A stretch of DNA of 57,346 nucleotides from CAIPBY01 sp041671305 (GTDB lineage Bacteria > Patescibacteriota > Patescibacteriia > 2-01-FULL-39-33): assembly GCA_041671305.1 (NCBI GenBank), contig JBAZBX010000003.1, positions 1 to 57,346 on the forward strand. Direction: 5' to 3'. Positions 33,151-41,099 of this stretch are shown in pieces; the first letter of the stretch is position 1; each line of letters opens with the position of its first letter. Under the pieces are notes generated by a model. That model did not search any database. It was not told where the DNA came from and saw only the letters and a program-made list of their open reading frames with translations. The translations under genes were made by a program, and so were the position numbers.

Positions 33151-34493
33151 GTGAAGATACTAGACGAGCAAGAGGTTGGGAAAATTTTGGAGGATAAGAA
33201 AATTATCAGTGAGCAAGAATTTTCGGATATATTAAATAAGGCTAAATTAAAAAATGGTTTAGATGTTGAGGAAGTCGGCGCACTCTTAAACATTGAAGAT
33301 GAGAATTTATTACAAAGATTGTTTGAAGTTGCTAAGACAATAAAGCGGGAAATTTATGGCAATCGTTTGGTCTTATTTGCTCCATTATATGTTTCAGATT
33401 TCTGCGTGAATAATTGCAAGTATTGCGGTTTCCATATGGATAATAAAACTCAGAGAAAAAAGTTGACTCTTGATGAGGTGGCACAGCAGGTAAAAATTTT
33501 GGAAGATATGGGACATAAGAGATTACTACTTGAGTTTGGTGAGGATGATGTAAATAACCCAATTGATTATGTGGTTGAGGTAATTAAAACTATTTATGGT
33601 CATAAATCTGGTAATGGTGAAATTAGAAGAGTGAATGTAAATATTGCAGCTACGAGCGTGGAGAATTATAAAAAGTTAAAGGAAGCAGGAATTGGTACTT
33701 ATCAATTATTTCAAGAAACATATCATCGGCCGACTTATGAGAAATTGCATCAGGGGCCAAAGGCTGACTACGAGCGTCAGATAACGGCGCATGAGCGGGC
33801 GTTTGAGGCGGGGATTGATGATTACGGCATGGGAGTGTTATTTGGATTATATAATTATAAATTTGAAGTTTTATCCTTAATTAGTCATGTTAAGTATTTG
33901 GAAGAAAAGTTAGGAGTTGGACCGCACACTATTTCTGTGCCTAGATATAATCCAGCGAGCACGGTTGATTTTGAAAGTAATTATAAATTATCAGATAAGG
34001 ACTTTTTGAAATTAATTGCTATAATAAGATTAGCGGTGCCATATACAGGAATGATTATTTCTACTCGTGAAACGCCGGAGATTAGGAAACAGGCATTTCA
34101 AATTGGTATATCGCAGACTTCGGCTGGATCCAGAACTTCGCCCGGTGGATATGGCCAAGATGAATGCAATGAGCAATTTGATGTCCATGATCATAGGACA
34201 TTAGACGAGGTCATTGCTGATATATGCGAGATTGGGTATTTGCCAAGTTTCTGTACGGCTTGTTATCGCACTGGCCGGACGGGGGAGAATTTTATGGATT
34301 TGGCCAAAGATGGACAGATTCNNNNNNNNNNTTGCAAGAATATTTACTTGATTACGCCTCGGAGGAAACTAGGAAAGCGGGTGAGAATTTGATTGCGGGT
34401 GAAATTAAAAAGATAAAAAATTTAGAAATTAAAAATAGATTGATAAAAAGCTTGGAAGAAATAAGAAAGGGGAGAAGAGATATTTATATTTAA
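33151..34493 (+). CDS. hydG: HydG-like radical SAM tyrosine lyase (interrupted by an assembly gap)
   Basis: HydG cleaves tyrosine to CO, cyanide and p-cresol and builds an Fe-CO/CN synthon. The radical-SAM motif is Cys85, Cys89 and Cys92 in FCVNNCKYCGFHMDN. The C-terminal auxiliary-cluster motif CX2CX22C, absent from ThiH, is present in part: Cys368 and Cys371 in FCTACYRTGRTGENFMDLAK, with the third Cys expected at 394, inside the N run. A GTG start follows the HydE stop by four bases. The sequence resumes LQEYLLDYASEETRKAG in another frame and ends GRRDIYI. If family spacing holds (11 codons), 32 bases are really missing, not 10, which restores the frame. The gene is therefore probably intact. 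Confidence 0.88.
34322..34331. other. Assembly gap (10 N)
   Basis: Ten N fall inside hydG, at the expected third Cys of the auxiliary cluster motif. The number is likely a placeholder, since the flanking frames do not match with 10 bases but would with 32. Confidence 0.9.
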
Positions 34494-34495
34494 AT

Positions 34496-35287
34496 ATGTC
34501 AAAAAAAATATACAAACCAAAAATTGCTATTATTGGACTAACTTCCTGTGAAGGTTGCCAGTTTGTGATGCTTGACCAGGGGAATAAATTTTTGAATTGG
34601 TTGAAAAAAGTTGATTTAGAAGAATTCAGGTTGATTGAAGATGGCGATGTTAAAGATAAAGAGCAAAAGTATGATATTTGCTTCATTGAGGGAAATCCCA
34701 TTACCAAAGAAAATATCAAGATGTTGAGGGAGATGCGGGAGAGGTCTAAACTTTTGGTGGTGTTGGGAAATTGTGCGGCTTTGGGCGGTGTTTGGGAACT
34801 CAAAAATTATCACACCAAGACTAAAGCGATTAGAGCCGTGTATAAAAAAGCGAAGGTGGCTAATCCTGATATCAAGGAAGTGGATAATTTTGTTAAAGTT
34901 GATTTGACTATTCCAGGTTGTCCAATTACGGGAAGTGAATTTATGGAAATTGCCAATCAATTGTTACTCAATAAAATTCCAAGATTAACTCAGAGTCCGG
35001 TTTGTAATGAATGTCAATCTAATGGCTACGAGTGTCTGCTTCAAAAGGGCGATGTTTGTCTGGGCCCCATAACTCTTGGCGGTTGCAATGCGGTGTGTCT
35101 GAAATCCAAACAAGCTTGCTGGGGTTGCAGGGGATTGTTTGAAGGAGCAAAAGTGGAGAATCTGATGAAGCACTTAAATAAAAAATTTACTAAGGATGAA
35201 ATCTATAGAATAATGGAAGTTTTTGGTGCGAGGGATAGTATTATGGAGGAATTGGAAAAGGAAGAGAAACCTAAGAAAAAGAAATAA
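34496..35287 (+). CDS. hydD: [NiFe] hydrogenase group 3b-like small (delta) subunit
   Basis: A 263-residue iron-sulfur subunit pairing with the large subunit. The proximal-cluster Cys are Cys18 and Cys21 in GLTSCEGCQF, then VVLGNCAALGG and TIPGCPITGSEFM. The C-terminal CNECQSNGYECLLQKGDVC and CNAVCLKSKQACWGC supply further Cys for medial and distal clusters, as in F420-non-reducing and NAD(P)-linked group 3 enzymes. There is no Tat signal, so the complex is cytoplasmic. The C-terminal tail is Lys/Glu rich. The large-subunit ATG follows 4 bases after the stop. Confidence 0.92.
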   Translation: MSKKIYKPKIAIIGLTSCEGCQFVMLDQGNKFLNWLKKVDLEEFRLIEDGDVKDKEQKYDICFIEGNPITKENIKMLREMRERSKLLVVLGNCAALGGVWELKNYHTKTKAIRAVYKKAKVANPDIKEVDNFVKVDLTIPGCPITGSEFMEIANQLLLNKIPRLTQSPVCNECQSNGYECLLQKGDVCLGPITLGGCNAVCLKSKQACWGCRGLFEGAKVENLMKHLNKKFTKDEIYRIMEVFGARDSIMEELEKEEKPKKKK

Positions 35288-35291
35288 TTAT

Positions 35292-36590
35292 ATGAAAATA
35301 CAAATAAATCATATTGGCAAGATGGAGGGACATACCGACTTTGTGGCGGAAATTCTCAAAGGTGACGTGAAATCTGCCAAGATGATGACAACCGAAGGGG
35401 CTAGGCTGATTGAAGGAATTTTGATTGGCCGGCATTTTAGCGAAGCGCCGATTATTACATCGCGAATATGTGGAATTTGTCCGGTGGTGCATAAATTGTC
35501 TTCAATTAAAGCCATTGAGAATGCTTTGAAAATTAAGCCGACAGAGCAGACAATTAAGCTTCGCAAAACTTTGGAATTAGCCCAGATAATTCACAGTCAC
35601 GCTTTGCATCTTTTCTTTTTGTCTTTGCCGGATTTTTTTGACATCAATAATGATTTGAATTTTATTAAAGCTTATCCCAGGGAAGCCCAGGCGGCTATCA
35701 AGGTTCGTGAATGGGCACTTAAGGTGATTGAAGTAATTGGCGGACGAGCAGTCCATCCGATTAATTGCGAAGTCGGCGGTTTTAAGGTGACGCCAAACAA
35801 AGAAGAATTAAGGGCTTTGGCTGATCAATATGAAATTATTTTCAAGCAGGCTCTACTTTTGGTTCATTTTGTAATTAAAGTTAAATATCCGAAGTTGGAA
35901 AGACCAACTAAATACGTCAGCTTGACTGGTGACAGTGATTATGCAATTTATGCTGGCGATATTAAAATTCTTAATGAAAATGGCACTAAGAAAATAATTA
36001 AAGCGCAGAAATTTACCAAAAATATCAAAGAAATTGAAGATCCTTATCGCGCAGCTAAGTCGGCGGAATTAAATCATCAGCCGTTTATGGTCGGTGCCAT
36101 TGCCAGAATTAACAACAATCACGAGAAGCTAAATCCATTGGCCAAGGGTTTGCTCAAAGGCTTGCATTGGAAATTACCGAATTATAATCCTTTTGCTAAT
36201 ATTTCTGCTCAGGCCATTGAAATCGTACATTGCTTAGAGGAAATTAAAAAATATCTAAATGATCTGGATAAAAATATCAAAGAGGAAAAGAGCGTTTCGG
36301 AGAAAATGAAGATAATTGCCGGAGCTAATCCGCTAGGCAAAGAAGTAATTGGCGCTGATGCGGTTGAAGCTCCCAGGGGCACGCTTTATCATCATTACGT
36401 GATAGATAAGGACGGTTACATCAAATCTTGCCAGATAATTACGCCGACTGTTTCTTATTTAAAGAATTTAGAAGAAGATATTATGGCTTATCTGCCCAAG
36501 GTCATGGATATGCCCGCAGATAAACGCGCGAGAAAAATCAGAGCGCTTATCAGGGCTTATGATCCTTGCATAAGTTGCGCTACACATTAA
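35292..36590 (+). CDS. hydA: [NiFe] hydrogenase group 3b-like large (alpha) subunit without C-terminal extension
   Basis: A 432-residue catalytic subunit. The ATG at 35292 gives the conserved MKIQINHIGKMEGH start; an in-frame codon at 35223 lies inside the small-subunit gene. The N-terminal Ni-Fe ligand motif is RICGICPVVHK (Cys60, Cys63, His67). The C-terminal motif is DPCISCATH (Cys426, Cys429, His432), and the stop codon follows that His directly. Most large subunits carry a C-terminal peptide removed by a dedicated endopeptidase after Ni insertion; this one has none, so that step is not needed. All four Cys ligands are present, so the site can hold NiFe(CN)2CO. Confidence 0.93.
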   Translation: MKIQINHIGKMEGHTDFVAEILKGDVKSAKMMTTEGARLIEGILIGRHFSEAPIITSRICGICPVVHKLSSIKAIENALKIKPTEQTIKLRKTLELAQIIHSHALHLFFLSLPDFFDINNDLNFIKAYPREAQAAIKVREWALKVIEVIGGRAVHPINCEVGGFKVTPNKEELRALADQYEIIFKQALLLVHFVIKVKYPKLERPTKYVSLTGDSDYAIYAGDIKILNENGTKKIIKAQKFTKNIKEIEDPYRAAKSAELNHQPFMVGAIARINNNHEKLNPLAKGLLKGLHWKLPNYNPFANISAQAIEIVHCLEEIKKYLNDLDKNIKEEKSVSEKMKIIAGANPLGKEVIGADAVEAPRGTLYHHYVIDKDGYIKSCQIITPTVSYLKNLEEDIMAYLPKVMDMPADKRARKIRALIRAYDPCISCATH

Positions 36591-36600
36591 TTATAAAAAT

Positions 36601-36855
36601 ATGCATGATTTTCATCTCGCCGATATAATCTATAAGACGATTATGGATTATGGCGAAAAGAATAATTTGAAAAAAATTACCAAAGCCGTGATTGAGCTTG
36701 GGCGCATAGTTGAGCATGGCGAAGAGATTTTGGCGGAAAATTTGGAGTTCAATATCAAGATGATGGCAGAGGGCGGTCTGGCAGAAAATATTAATTTGGA
36801 AATAATAAAGGTTCATGGTCCAGAGTGGATTTTGAAAGAAATAGAAGGCGAATAA
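36601..36855 (+). CDS. hypA: HypA-like nickel chaperone lacking the zinc domain
   Basis: An 84-residue protein matching only the Ni-binding half of HypA (normally about 113 residues). It starts MHDFHLADIIYKTIMDYGEK, keeping Met1-His2 and an acidic third residue of the MHE Ni site, then KITKAVIELGRIVEHGEEIL and MMAEGGLAENINLEIIKVHG. The usual Zn ribbon (two CxxC pairs) is absent and the protein contains no Cys at all. It lies 10 bases after the large subunit. The truncation looks genuine since the stop comes after a smooth C-terminal helix and the next gene starts 1 base later. HypB is not visible in the window. Confidence 0.75.
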   Translation: MHDFHLADIIYKTIMDYGEKNNLKKITKAVIELGRIVEHGEEILAENLEFNIKMMAEGGLAENINLEIIKVHGPEWILKEIEGE

Positions 36856-36856
36856 T

Positions 36857-37390
36857 ATGCTTGGAGTTTTTCTGATTTTTATGTCTATAGTAATTGCGTT
36901 CATTTCGTTGTTTATGGCTTGTATTTTGATAAGCTTGACATCCTTGTTGTTTACACGCGTGCCATACGTGAATACCCCCAGGGGGTATTGCGAAAAAATA
37001 CTTGATAATATTGATGTTTCAGGACTTGCGGTATATGATTTGGGATGCGGAGATGGGTATTTTCTAAGTCAATGCGCCAAAAAAGGAGCCAAAAAATGCG
37101 TGGGTTACGAATTGTCACCCATGGCATATTTAAGCGCTTCCAAAAAGATTTTGACCAGGCCGATTTCTATAAAATTTGGTGATTTTTTTAAAGCGAATAT
37201 TTCGGAGGCCGATATGATTTATATTTATCTGGTAAAAACGGTTTTGGCTAAGCTATCTCCAAAATTGAAGTCCGAAGTTAAACCGGGGGCTAGAATTATT
37301 ACGGTTGGTTCCCCGTTAATTGATTGGGAGCCGGAGAAAGTGATTTCCTTGCATGGTGATTACAGCGCCTATATTTATAAAAGCAATTAA
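36857..37390 (+). CDS. Membrane-anchored class I methyltransferase (hydrogenase cluster, copy 2)
   Basis: A 177-residue paralogue of the protein at 31204-31713. A longer N-terminal hydrophobic segment spans about residues 2-32. The SAM motif is AVYDLGCGDGYFLSQCAKKG, then VGYELSPMAYLSASKK, FGDFFKANISEADMIYIYLV and VKPGARIITVGSPLIDWEP. The order and spacing match copy 1, though identity is low by eye. It starts one base after hypA and closes the cluster. Substrate unknown; two such copies bracketing the maturation genes make a linked function plausible but unproven. Confidence 0.75.
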   Translation: MLGVFLIFMSIVIAFISLFMACILISLTSLLFTRVPYVNTPRGYCEKILDNIDVSGLAVYDLGCGDGYFLSQCAKKGAKKCVGYELSPMAYLSASKKILTRPISIKFGDFFKANISEADMIYIYLVKTVLAKLSPKLKSEVKPGARIITVGSPLIDWEPEKVISLHGDYSAYIYKSN

Positions 37391-37423
37391 TAGCAGGTGA
37401 GTAGAAGTTAAGAAGTCTAAATA

Positions 37424-37453
37424 TTGGCATGATTGGCTTAAAAGTGTTAAAAT
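37424..37453 (+). promoter_or_regulatory. Likely promoter of pgk
   Basis: TTGGCA (37424-37429), an 18-base spacer and TAAAAT (37448-37453), in the 104-base gap before pgk (ATG 37495). Moderate match only. Confidence 0.45.
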
Positions 37454-37494
37454 AATAATGAATTTAATATATTAAATATTAAACATTTTGGTTT

Positions 37495-38673
37495 ATGCGC
37501 ATAAAATCGGTTAAAAAATTAAAAAATCTGAAAGGCGTGAGGGTGCTTCTGCGTGTTGATTTCAATGTACCTTTGACTAAGGATTCAAGGGTTGGAACGA
37601 GCGAAGATTATCGTATTGTAAAAACAATTCCTACTATTAAATATTTAATTAAAAAAGGAGCCAAAATCATAATTATGGCTCATTTGGGTCGTCCAGAGGG
37701 CAAGGTGGTAGAGAATTTACGTTTGGATCCGGTGGCCATAAGATTGTCACAGTTGCTCAAAAAGCAGGTGTATAAAAGTGACAAAATATATGGCACGGAC
37801 GTAGATAGTCATATAGATGAAATGAAAAATGGAGATATTTTGATGTTAGAAAATATCCGATTTGACAAGAGGGAGGAAAAGGGAGACAAAAAATTTGCCG
37901 GCATCCTAGCGAAGATGGGTGATATCTATGTCAATGACGCTTTTGCTGTAGATCATCGTGAGCAGGCTTCAGTTTCTACAATTCAAATGTATTTGCCAAG
38001 TTTTGCCGGGTTACTTCTGGAGGACGAAGTTTTGAATTTGAGCAAGATTATGACAAATCCCAAGAGGCCGATGGTGACAATTATCGGAGGGGCCAAGATT
38101 TCTACCAAAATTAAAATAATTAAGAATTTTTTGCCAGTATCTAGAAATATCTTGCTCGGTGGCGCTTTGGCTAATACTGTTTTGAAAGTAATGGGGGTTG
38201 CTGTGGGAAAATCTTTGATTGAACCGAAAATGTTTAGCGAGGTTAAGAAATTAAAACTGACTGACAATAAAATCGTGGTGCCCGTTGACGGCTATATGGC
38301 CAAAAGTTTCAAGGGCGAGAAAGGCAGACTAGACGCTTTGGCTGATGTGCGCAAAGATGAATTAATTCTGGATATCGGGCCGGATACTATAAGGCTTTAT
38401 GCTCAGATTATCAAGTCAGCCAAAACTATTGTCTGGAATGGCCCCATGGGATTAATTGAAACGCCGTATTTTGCCAGAGGTACCTCGGCTCTGATTAAAA
38501 TATTGGCCAAGAGCAGGGCGGAGAAAATTGTCGGAGGCGGAGAAACAGTCCAGATGATCCGACGTATGGGATTGGAAAATAAATTTAATTTTATTTCCAC
38601 CGGCGGTGGAGCGATGTTGGAATTTTTGGAAGGTAAAAAGTTGCCGGGACTCGTAAAATTAATTAAGAATTAA
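37495..38673 (+). CDS. pgk: Phosphoglycerate kinase
   Basis: A 392-residue glycolytic kinase forming ATP from 1,3-bisphosphoglycerate. The N-terminal GVRVLLRVDFNVPLTKDSRV and IIMAHLGRPEGKVVENL bind the triose substrate. The hinge and nucleotide domain have VNDAFAVDHREQASV, VTIIGGAKISTKIKII, LLGGALANTVLK, WNGPMGLIETPYFARGT and the terminal KIVGGGETVQMIRRMG and STGGGAMLEFLEGKKLPG. Full length. It begins a short run of lower-glycolysis genes (with eno and two gpmI) interrupted by two envelope genes. Confidence 0.95.
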   Translation: MRIKSVKKLKNLKGVRVLLRVDFNVPLTKDSRVGTSEDYRIVKTIPTIKYLIKKGAKIIIMAHLGRPEGKVVENLRLDPVAIRLSQLLKKQVYKSDKIYGTDVDSHIDEMKNGDILMLENIRFDKREEKGDKKFAGILAKMGDIYVNDAFAVDHREQASVSTIQMYLPSFAGLLLEDEVLNLSKIMTNPKRPMVTIIGGAKISTKIKIIKNFLPVSRNILLGGALANTVLKVMGVAVGKSLIEPKMFSEVKKLKLTDNKIVVPVDGYMAKSFKGEKGRLDALADVRKDELILDIGPDTIRLYAQIIKSAKTIVWNGPMGLIETPYFARGTSALIKILAKSRAEKIVGGGETVQMIRRMGLENKFNFISTGGGAMLEFLEGKKLPGLVKLIKN

Positions 38674-38741
38674 CAATTGTTAATTAAGAAAATAAAATTT
38701 ACAATTATTAAAAATTAAAATAAAAAATTAATAAAAAATTT

Positions 38742-39554
38742 ATGGACACAATGAAAAATTCTGGTGGGGCTTGCTGTGGCGGCCATCACCATGTTGCAAA
38801 GATAATTTTGGGAATTTTGTTGGCTGTAGTTTTGATTATCTTGGCTTTTTATCTGGCGAGCTTGGCTAGGAATTCCGTGAGAAATTATGATTATATTGGT
38901 AAATCTCCAGATTATAAAAATATTGTGACAGTTGACGGTGTTGGCAAGGTGACCGCCAAGCCGGATGTAGCCATGGTAAATATAGGAATTATTACAGAGG
39001 GAAATTCTGTGACTCAAATTCAAAAAGATAATACGAGCAAAATGAATGCTATTACCAAAGCGATCAAGGATCAATTTAAGATAGAAGATAAGGATATTCA
39101 GACCACTAATTATTCCATTAATCCTAAATATGATTGGACTAGTGGAACTCAAAAAATAGTGGGCTATAGCATAAGTCAAAGCTTGAATGTAAAAGTGAGG
39201 AATTTTGACAATGTGGGCAATATTCTGGCCAAGGCCAGCGAACTTGGAGCCAATAGCGTAAACGGTCCTACTTTTACCATTGATGATCCGGAAGTCTACA
39301 AGTCTCAGGCTAGGGAAAAAGCAGTAGCTCAAGCCAAGGACAAGGCTAAAGTTTTGGCTGATCAAGTGGGAATAAGTTTGGGCAGAATTATGAATTTTTC
39401 TGAGGGGGTTAGTGGTAATTACTCGGTGCCTATGATGGATTCGGCGACTTATGGCATGGGCGGTGGTGTTGCGACAAAAGCGGTCTCCCCGGATATTCAG
39501 GCTGGAAGCGAGGATATTCAAGTTAATGTCAGCATCAGTTATGAAATAAAATAA
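38742..39554 (+). CDS. SIMPL domain (DUF541) membrane-anchored protein
   Basis: A 270-residue protein with an N-terminal anchor (about residues 21-45, IILGILLAVVLIILAFYLAS) preceded by an unusual Cys/His-rich head, GGACCGGHHHV. The outward-facing domain has ITVDGVGKVTAKPDVAMVNI-type sequence, KDIQTTNYSINPKYDW, VGYSISQSLNVKVRNFDNVG and REKAVAQAKDKAKVLADQ, all typical of SIMPL proteins. Family function is not settled; relatives are periplasmic or surface proteins linked to stress. The CCGGHHH head could bind metal. Confidence 0.85.
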   Translation: MDTMKNSGGACCGGHHHVAKIILGILLAVVLIILAFYLASLARNSVRNYDYIGKSPDYKNIVTVDGVGKVTAKPDVAMVNIGIITEGNSVTQIQKDNTSKMNAITKAIKDQFKIEDKDIQTTNYSINPKYDWTSGTQKIVGYSISQSLNVKVRNFDNVGNILAKASELGANSVNGPTFTIDDPEVYKSQAREKAVAQAKDKAKVLADQVGISLGRIMNFSEGVSGNYSVPMMDSATYGMGGGVATKAVSPDIQAGSEDIQVNVSISYEIK

Positions 39555-39558
39555 TAAA

Positions 39559-41076
39559 ATGAAAAAATATCTTTTTGTATTTTTTGTCTGTGTTGGTTTT
39601 ATCTTTTTGGCTAACCATCCAGTTTCAGCTACTGTTAGTCTTCAACCTGGTGTCAGTCTTCAGCCGGGTGATTTAATAAAAACAGCCAATAATCCAGCAA
39701 TTTATTATTATGGAGCAGATCTTAAAAGGCATTTATATCCCAATGAAGCAACTTTTTGGACTTGGAATGTTGGTAGCTGGAAAGATCAGAAAATAAAAAC
39801 TCTTGCTCAGACGGATTTTAGTACCTTGGATTCAGGTATAAATATTACTGCCAGGCCAGGAGAGAATTTTATTAAATTTGATAATGGCACAAATATTTAT
39901 GCGGTTGAGCCAGGAGGGGTTTTGTGTCCAGTTACGGCTGACTTTGCAGGCAGGCAAAAAATTAAGAAAATTATTATTCAATCTAGTTTTGAAGCTGACT
40001 ATAAAAAATCATCAGGTTGTTCTTTGAGTGAATACACTATTGCCGATAATGTGCCAGAGGGCTCTATTTTCAAATATGATTATGGCTCCCAGGTATTTTA
40101 TATGTCGTCTGATGGCATGAGGATAATTGTTGGAGCTGATGGATGGAACAATAACAGGTTTAATACTAATTCTATTTTGGTGTTAAAAACTTTTACCCCC
40201 GGATCAACTGTAAAATTGGGGACATCAATCATTGCTCGAGAAGATATGTTCGGAATAGATTCTGAGTTTGAATCGGATAATTCTGGAACTGTATCTATTC
40301 GAGGATGTAATGTCGCCAATGGTCAAGGTCAACAAAGTTCTAGCGACAATATAAATTGGAGTGTTTGTAGGGCTACGGTTTGTAATACTAGCTATAAAGT
40401 GTCTAATGGAGCTTGTGTCCTTGTGGATGGTTATTTGGCTCCAACGCAAAATGGTCTAATTAGTAAGATATATGCAGATGATCAATGGATAAGTAATGGA
40501 ATTTTTTCTACTAATTTATATTGGCTGAGCAATGTTTCTGGTAAGGCTTATTATCGTTTTTTGAATAGTGATTATAGTCCCAGGAGTGATTGGTATTTGG
40601 TAGGAGATGCCCGAAAAGTAGACAATGGCTATTTGTCCATGACCTCTTTAAATTATTTGTCAAATAACGATGCTCAACAGGTAGAGGTTAAGGTTGTTGA
40701 TAGTAGTAAAAATGCTGAAACATCTTATTTAAAATATCGTTTTTTTACTCCAGAAAAGCATACTATTGTTCAATTCGGAATGATTAATTCATTGAGTTAT
40801 TCTGTATTAATGGGAGGTCAGATTGGTCAATTAGTTGACGTGAAAATTTCCGCATTCGGAAATATAAACGGGGAATTGTATTATAGGGAGCTGTATTCTG
40901 ATGGCACACCAATGGAAGAATGGTCAAGTGCTGGAGAAATGTCAAGAGCCGACAATGATTACCAGGGTACTTTTCATAAAAATTTAGCTTATGGCAGTAC
41001 TCATACTTTTGAATTCAAGATAATTACTGCAACTCAAGAGACTATATCGCTCAGGGACACATATATAGTTAAATAA
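39559..41076 (+). CDS. Secreted protein with the surface module shared with the S8 protease
   Basis: A 505-residue exported protein of unknown function. A signal peptide spans residues 1-26 (hydrophobic core, HPVSA). Residues 35-235 repeat the module seen at the end of the protease at 10628-12289: GDLIKTANNPAIYYYGADLK, RHLYPNEATFWTWNVGSW, ITARPGENFIKFDNGTNIYA, QSSFEADYKKSSGC and PEGSIFKYDYGSQVFYMSSD. The second half (about 290-505) has two loosely similar beta-rich segments, each with YYRxLxSDxxPxxxW followed by GxxxxxDNxYxxT. No catalytic motif is seen, so a structural or binding role at the cell surface is likely. Confidence 0.7.
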   Translation: MKKYLFVFFVCVGFIFLANHPVSATVSLQPGVSLQPGDLIKTANNPAIYYYGADLKRHLYPNEATFWTWNVGSWKDQKIKTLAQTDFSTLDSGINITARPGENFIKFDNGTNIYAVEPGGVLCPVTADFAGRQKIKKIIIQSSFEADYKKSSGCSLSEYTIADNVPEGSIFKYDYGSQVFYMSSDGMRIIVGADGWNNNRFNTNSILVLKTFTPGSTVKLGTSIIAREDMFGIDSEFESDNSGTVSIRGCNVANGQGQQSSSDNINWSVCRATVCNTSYKVSNGACVLVDGYLAPTQNGLISKIYADDQWISNGIFSTNLYWLSNVSGKAYYRFLNSDYSPRSDWYLVGDARKVDNGYLSMTSLNYLSNNDAQQVEVKVVDSSKNAETSYLKYRFFTPEKHTIVQFGMINSLSYSVLMGGQIGQLVDVKISAFGNINGELYYRELYSDGTPMEEWSSAGEMSRADNDYQGTFHKNLAYGSTHTFEFKIITATQETISLRDTYIVK

Positions 41077-41099
41077 AATAATAAATAACTGTGAATATT

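Noticed and set aside
34224..34493. Separate small gene after the N run
   Set aside because: Its product after the gap (LQEYLLDYASEETRKAG...) is the expected HydG C-terminus. It is the same gene in another apparent frame.
35223..35291. Earlier start for the [NiFe] large subunit
   Set aside because: This stretch lies inside the small-subunit gene and encodes a basic peptide not found in the family; MKIQINHIGKMEGH at 35292 is the conserved start.
29409..37390. An [FeFe] catalytic subunit hidden in the cluster
   Set aside because: The H-cluster signatures (TSCCPxW, MPCxxKxxE, ExMxCxxGCxxGGG) were looked for in all frames of the cluster and not found.
38715..39521. Minus-strand open frame of 268 codons
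   Set aside because: It lies opposite the SIMPL gene, whose sequence is clearly conserved. The minus-strand product is His/Asn/Ile rich with no domain.
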